The notes beneath the pieces were generated by a model that made no database searches, had not been told where the DNA came from, and was given only the letters and a program-made list of their open reading frames with translations. 64,000 nucleotides of DNA, from positions 1,426,001 to 1,490,000 of the forward strand of contig JBANDB010000008.1 in NCBI GenBank assembly GCA_037576215.1, given 5' to 3'. Made by a program: the position numbers and the translations under genes. Below, one piece after another: positions 59,201 to 64,000 of the stretch (positions are counted from its first letter, which is position 1; each line of letters begins with the position of its first letter). Source of the stretch: Armillaria gallica (taxonomy: Eukaryota; Basidiomycota; Agaricomycetes; Agaricales; Physalacriaceae).

Positions 59201-59676
59201 AAGCAGTGTCTCTGAGTTTTTTGAGAGCTGTTTCTTCCTCGCGATAATCTTTCGGTACAATGGTCCCATCTCGCAACCCATGGCTCAGTGCCTTGGGAAG
59301 TCTCGAGGAGAGCTTTGCTGCCAATTTTGGATTCGGATTGGCAGACAGTAATTTTGCTGACCGCAGTATCGCCTGGTATGACCCAGCATAGTCACCTAGC
59401 TCATACAACGCTGCGCTTAGGTTCGAAGGATAGGTCGCATTGTCAATATCGGTTTTTTCAGCCTGATTGCTCATTCAGAGTATGAGATAGAGAGAGAGGA
59501 TGTCCCACCTCTTCGTAGAGCTCCGCAGCCCTGTGAAAAAATTTATGAGCATACGCGTCCTAGCAACACTCCCAAATGTCCCCTAACAACAACATAGATA
59601 CTCACTTCGCAAAACGCCTGGACGCAAAATGTTTGTTTCCCTTGTCTTTCAAACCAGATGCAGAGATAGAAGGCAT
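56284..59676 (-). pseudogene. TPR and DUF4470-type protein, copy 2, decayed
   Basis: Direct paralogue of copy 1 with the same exon layout; start MPSISASGLKDKGNKH at 59676, aligned stop TAA at 56284-56286. It keeps SNLSAALYELGDYAGSYQAIL, YFWGGGGDG, HFTLLDIHPTVLARDLCL, MWLSNVP, DYTHGPMN, RFFGCRVI and HDPIFNLVFYKRG. Lesions: an in-frame TGA at about 59176-59178 where copy 1 has a Trp codon; an A11 run (plus-strand T11 at about 56409-56419) that shifts frame; a frame change near 56597; and a 233-bp insertion at 56681-56913. The mix of lesion types argues for real decay, unlike copy 1. Confidence 0.72.
56681..56913. mobile_element. 233-bp insertion with 7-bp target duplication
   Basis: Copy 1 has no such segment. 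The insert is flanked by AATTGCT at 56674-56680 and 56914-56920. The ends GTGGAATATT and GTTATCCAAC are weakly inverted (GTGGAATA against GTTGGATA). It holds inner palindromes such as AGTAAA..TTTACT and GTTTGC..GCAAAC. It splits the codons between SYEA and PFP. It looks like a short MITE of unassigned superfamily. Confidence 0.65.
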
Positions 59677-59957
59677 GTCTGTTATTGTACGAAGGCAACC
59701 GTAATAGTTTAACAAATACCTTGCGTCGAGGAGTGCTAGAACCTGAAACGCAAGGAAATTCAAGTTACAACTCCTGAGGCTGTCATGCATGTCATGTTCT
59801 TTGGAGTAATGAAATTTGAGAAGGTTTGGAGGTGGAGCCTGAATGCGCGCATGAATGTGTGATGGCCAGTCCTGAATAAAATCCGTAGCTCGATAGCTAA
59901 AAGCACCAATAAAAACACGAAAGCTACTCAACATGAGTTGTTCTCTACATAAATCAA
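59677..59957. other. Spacer between DUF4470 copy 2 and rrn3
   Basis: 281 bp, promoter side of copy 2 and 3' flank of rrn3. No gene recognised. Confidence 0.5.
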
Positions 59958-62457
59958 TTAAATCCCATTTCTCGGTCTCACTGGGCTGATACTCATCGCA
60001 CCCAAAGACTCTCCGAGACCCTGCGTAGCCGGATCCTCCTCAGTTTCCGTTTTCCGGACAACAGGAATCCCACCCTCATCAAACGTATCTCGCATCTCAT
60101 CCTCGTCCTCCTCGTCCTCCTCGTCATCTTCATCCTCATCTTCGTCAATTGCCACTTCGCCCCACTCGCGATAGATACCCTCGATATACACGCCCGACCG
60201 TGGAAGTTTGTATGGATCAAAGGGGAAGAACGTGTTCAGCTCGGCATTGACAGCAGCGGTGGTAAAGATACGCGTCGGAGCGACTGTGGCCAGGGCGTTT
60301 TGGCGTTTATTCGTCTCCAGCACAGTGTAGCAGTACATGAACCCGACAGTGTTGGCTACGCGAGCAAACTGCATCGCGACGTTCGGCGAGCACACCTACC
60401 AAAGATCAGTCAGGAAATGACTCGTGGATTGTACAGCATGGACGTACCTTGAGAGGATTCAGAGAGGAATTCACCACTCGATGTACCACACTCAGCTCCC
60501 GCATCCACTTCTTTCCCTCCGTCTTCACGATATCTTCATCTTCGTCCTCTTGCATGTCCCTCCACCGGAAACAAAATACCAAAAAGAGGCTCTGCGATAC
60601 AGCGTAGAATACGCTGTTCTGCGCTGAATCTGCGCTGCCTGCGTGCTCTATGTTATCCAAGTGTGTAGCGAGAAAATCACATAGGACTCTGATGACTGTC
60701 CGCACGCCCTCACGATCCACGAACCGCGCTCGACTGACAAAGCTGCCTATGTAGGACGCGGCAGCTGCACGCGTAACGGTGGAGGTGGACGGATTGATCA
60801 GGGCGCGGTCAATAAGCATACCAAGGAAGATATCAGCAAAGTCTGAATCTAGGGAGGTATACCAGAAGAGGAGAAACTGGGTGTAGCGGGATTTGAATGT
60901 AAGGAGGATTGTACGGTCAAAGATGGCGAGGAGGGAGTTAAATGTTATATGTAGGGCTGGAGTCTTGGAAGGTGGTGCGGGGGACGACGATAGAGGTGTT
61001 GAGGGTGCTTGTGTTATTGGCGGCGGAGGTGATGGTGTCGGTGATTGGATTGATATTGCCAAGGGATTGAAAGAGTCGTATACAGGAGGTAATGGCGGGA
61101 GGTCTAGCGGAGGTAGTGATGTCGGTGGAGATGGAGATGGCGGTTTAGGTGTCGAAGATTGGCTCCGGTCAAAATGTTCGAAGGTTAGTGTCAGTATGGT
61201 GTCCAGTTTCTTCACCATATCTTGGATATGTCGAACATTTGTGATTGTAGCCTCAGGCTGGCCATGGTTATCGAGGTCGAGATCACCTCCAGCATCAGAT
61301 GAAAGGTCACTAAAGTCATCTCCGTCTCCATCGTCTGAATCTGTATCAGAATCATCGCCTTCCTGTCCTATTAGAACGTCGAACGGATCTAACTCAAAGA
61401 CTTCTTGATCTTGTTCTGCTTCCGCTTCTTCTAGTTCCTCTAGTTCGACTTGGATCTCGACCTGTGGAAATTTGTCAATTGGAAATATAATGCACAGTGA
61501 TATCAGACGCACATCTATCTGAATGGCGCGATCGACAATTGTTCCGAGAATTTTGTCAGACAGTTCGGGGCAATAGCCGCAGACCCTCAACAGATTACGA
61601 ATATAGGTAGACTGTGACGCTATATTTTGCCGCTTGTGGGGAAAATTGCGGGACAGGAGGGGCATCAGGGTCGACGGAAGGGTTGGTATAAGTGACAATA
61701 TATGCTGGAGAAGGTAATGAAGTCGGTCATAAACGGTACGACGGGTCATTGGACCTGACGAGGCGGATGCATCGAGGGCTTGAGCACATGACTCTGCATG
61801 GACAGGTGAAGATGCGAATCGGACAGAAGTAGACTTGACGTACGGTAGGTGAAGCCTTGTGCAATCATGCCCAGGACAAGTGAAAGGTACTCGGGTCTCG
61901 CCGAGAGCAACATTCCAATGAAGATGGTGTACGACTTGACCGTAGCGGTATCCATAGTAGTCCATGGCATGCGGACGATAGCCTCTATCAGAGCATAATG
62001 GACACGCTCAAGGCGAGAGACAACGTGGGACAGTGTCAGGATCCATGCGCGCAGCTGGGCCGACGTCTGGGAAGCTGCCTTTGGGTTGAATTGATTGACA
62101 AGATCATCAAATCGTTCACTCCGTCCCTATGGTAGCCAAGTCAAATGTATGCCACAAAAAATGGGAGCTCGTGTGACGCACAATGGCCTTTTCCTGCAGC
62201 GCACTGGTGATAAAAGAGAGATACATCTCATTACGGTACTTTTCATCTTGCTTGACGCGTGAGTTTGTCGCGATTGGCCGACGAACGAGCAACAGCGACG
62301 AGGACGACGGAGTAGTTGCAGAAAATTTTCTTGATTGTTTGCCTGGGAAAGTTGCGAGGGACGGCTTTGGTAGTGGCGCCTCCATGAAACGGGAATTCTG
62401 AGGCCCAGATTTCGGAGTTCTGTGATTGAACTGGCTCAGTCGAGAATGGGGGTCCAT
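59958..62457 (-). CDS. rrn3: RRN3/TIF-IA, RNA polymerase I initiation factor
   Basis: Nucleolar factor that binds Pol I and recruits it to rDNA promoters. Exons 62182-62457, 61844-62126, 61513-61793, 60448-61461 and 59958-60395; introns 50-55 bp; 763 residues, intact. Family pieces: YRNEMYLSFITSALQEKAI, FDDLVNQFNP, LSARPEYLSLVLGMIAQGFTY, VYDRLHYLLQHILSLIPTLPS, DRAIQIDVEIQVELEE, SRYTQFLLFWYTSLDSDFAD, RAAAASYIGSFVSRARFV, FYAVSQSLFLVFCFRW and the C-terminal SGVYIEGIYREWGEV. The acidic insert (residues about 255-300) and the Pro-rich loop follow the usual layout. The acidic tail DEDEDEDDEEDEEDEDE is typical. Divergent from ndufb9. Confidence 0.95.
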
Positions 62458-62612
62458 TCTCCCGCAAGCAGACACGGAGCAAGGAAGGGAGAGCGGAACA
62501 AGCCTAAGCGTCGACTCGCTCGGTTCCGCCAGAAAATTTGCACAGCCTTAGGTAAGCAGGCCTAGAAAAGCCAAGCGGCCTGGCCGGTTCAGTCCATCCT
62601 TGCCTTTTTCCC
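62458..62612. promoter_or_regulatory. Shared divergent promoter of rrn3 and ndufb9
   Basis: 155 bp between the two start codons. It contains CCTTAGGTAAGCAGGCCTA and CCAAGCGGCCTGGCC; no TATA box. A pyrimidine patch (TTGCCTTTTTCCC) lies just before the ndufb9 ATG. Confidence 0.65.
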
Positions 62613-63154
62613 ATGTCCTCCTCTACCTTCTCGTCCGCCCACCGGCTCTATGTCAAGTCGCTCTACAAACGATACCTGAAGAATGAGCTCGATTGGACAG
62701 TCACCCGAAGTATCTGGCGGGCCAAGGCCCTTTTAATCAGAGCAGAGTTCGAGAAAAACCGGTAACTTACTCCTTATTATTGTGTGAAATATATCCTGAC
62801 CTCTTGACAGTAATGTGCACGATCCCAGAGCACTGGCCGTAATTTTGGAGAGAGCAGAGGCTGAATTGGCAGCGAAAAAGCACCCCGACCCATACATTAG
62901 TGAGTCATTCTGCTTTGCTGTAGTCTCGGACTTTGTCTTAGCAGCGTATAGGTCCTCTATTCCCTAATGGAACTAAATGGTGTGTGGTCATCTATATTTT
63001 CCGCTATTTTCGCGTGCTGACCGCTTCATGTCCTATAGGGAACGAAACACTCCCGTAAGTCTCCGTGGACCCTGGTATACCCTTCGCTCATCCGTTTTTC
63101 TAGCCTCCGATGGGACCTCTATACGATCATGAACTGGCCGAGGCAGCCCACTAG
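62613..63154 (+). CDS. ndufb9: NADH:ubiquinone oxidoreductase LYR-motif subunit NDUFB9/B22
   Basis: Accessory subunit of mitochondrial complex I, LYR family, binding the acyl-carrier protein. Exons 62613-62761, 62811-62899, 62952-62979, 63039-63054 and 63104-63154; 110 residues, intact. Exon 4 has only 16 nt and exon 3 only 28 nt. Text: AHRLYVKSLYKRYLKNELDW (LY plus K/R of the LYR region), IRAEFEKNRNVHDPRAL, HPDPYISPLFPNGTKWERNTPPPMGPLYDHE. The end matches the conserved B22 C terminus. Phases agree at all four introns (49, 52, 59, 49 bp). Confidence 0.93.
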
Positions 63155-64000
63155 ATGACTACGCGGTCAGGAGAAGAGGAGGACTCGGAGGCACATATAA
63201 ACTGGGTGGAAATTCATTGATCCCTTGGGTACTGTATAGCGCATTGACACTGGCTGCAAGAGATCCGGTACGGTTGTATTATCACGCTCTGGCTAAATGA
63301 AATTTACCAGTTGTATGCAAAATACTTGTGCAATGGCAATGGCGACATTCGATCACTTATGTGCGACACACGCTTTGCGATACCGCCGCTGTCCTCATAC
63401 AACTATCTTTCAAGGCCTATGATCTTTCCAATGCCTCAGTTCTGTAAGTCCAGTCAGTCTGGTATACGCCACGTATCATACCATCGTGGTGGGATCTTAG
63501 CGGCGCGGATTACTCATACATACGCAACAGTAAGCTTGCATCTTGGTCATATTCACTTTTCTTTGTCAGACCTTGCTATTCGTGAAGGGCCCGGACCACC
63601 TGTCGGAATATGCGGCTCCCCGTATCAGCAAGATGAGAAGACGTCCAACCTTCACAACATTACAAACTTTTACACGCTCATTTCACATCAGAAGCACCTA
63701 CATCACCAGAAGCATTTCTGCATCTAACTTTGGAGTTTTGTCGAGTTCAACATTTGCCGTGAGCATACATCGAGAACGTTTATCCGGCTTTCTGGCACAT
63801 ACCGTCTCCGAGCGCAGTCATCACCATCACCAATTGGGCTCCACAGGCGTCCTAGTGTGCCCACAGAACATCTTTTGATGCATGTCCGTAGCATTCTCGG
63901 TCTTTTTACGCTTGAATGCGGCTTTTAACATTCCGGTATTACCTCCTGTTTCGGTTACTTAAAGCGCCGTCGTGTCTCCTCGACTCATTTACATGGTCTC
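63155..64000. other. Right flank, no certain gene
   Basis: 3' flank of ndufb9 followed by mixed sequence. From an ATG at 63633 the plus strand reads MRRRPTFTTLQTFTRSFHIR and more Ser/Thr/Arg-rich text up to 63876, which looks like a mitochondrial presequence. It could be the first exon of a gene running off the window, or chance. Confidence 0.3.

Noticed and set aside
1..64000. CRISPR arrays, bacterial operons, rRNA genes, viral genes
   Set aside because: None seen: no regularly spaced direct repeats, intron-rich eukaryotic genes throughout, no rRNA-like conserved blocks and no recognisable viral proteins.

Overview
The window looks like nuclear DNA of a filamentous basidiomycete, probably Agaricomycotina. 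Nearly every gene is split by many 45-60 bp GT-AG introns. Conserved single-copy genes have clear fungal relatives (MTD1, ORM1, MDM34, MPO1, CLPTM1, RRN3, NDUFB9, a virilizer homologue). The accessory part holds a Helitron, DUF4470/TPR paralogues and multi-pass membrane-protein copies typical of mushrooms and polypores. The species cannot be named from this sequence alone.

Layout. 1-2.6 kb: the 3' part of a nucleotidyltransferase-like gene and a five-exon gene of unknown function. 2.8-10.4 kb, minus strand: a Helitron Rep/PIF1-helicase with an added C-terminal cysteine-peptidase-like domain, split by one missing base. 11.0-28.4 kb: a dense housekeeping block of mtd1 (folate), orm1 (sphingolipid control), a virilizer homologue (m6A writer subunit), mdm34 (ERMES), mpo1 (2-hydroxy fatty acid oxidation), an unknown zinc-site/coiled-coil protein and clptm1 (15 exons). 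28.6-38 kb: small or orphan genes, a decayed ankyrin gene, a BTG-like gene, an intron-containing tRNA-Arg(UCU), a multi-RRM probably mitochondrial protein, and two members (A, B) of an unrecognised family. 38-48.6 kb: a rearranged repeat-rich block with an esterase relic fused to membrane-protein copy 1, copies 2 and 3 as a divergent inverted pair, a Mutator-like MITE with a 9-bp target duplication, and a 709-bp foldback element. 48.7-59.7 kb: two direct TPR-DUF4470 paralogues, the second decayed and carrying a 233-bp insertion. 60-63.2 kb: rrn3 and ndufb9 sharing a 155-bp divergent promoter. The last 0.8 kb has no convincing gene.

The core genes do not form one pathway. Several act at endoplasmic reticulum or mitochondrial membranes (orm1, mdm34, mpo1, clptm1, ndufb9), but neighbours mostly share promoters or 3' ends rather than functions. 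I rebuilt exon structures by hand and checked that phases add up. orm1, mpo1, the 22762-25228 gene, clptm1, the RRM gene, rrn3 and ndufb9 close without error. mtd1, mdm34, the Helitron gene, DUF4470 copy 1 and probably the virilizer gene each need one or two extra bases, several in short homopolymers. All are deletions, which suggests consensus errors of a long-read assembly rather than many dead genes.
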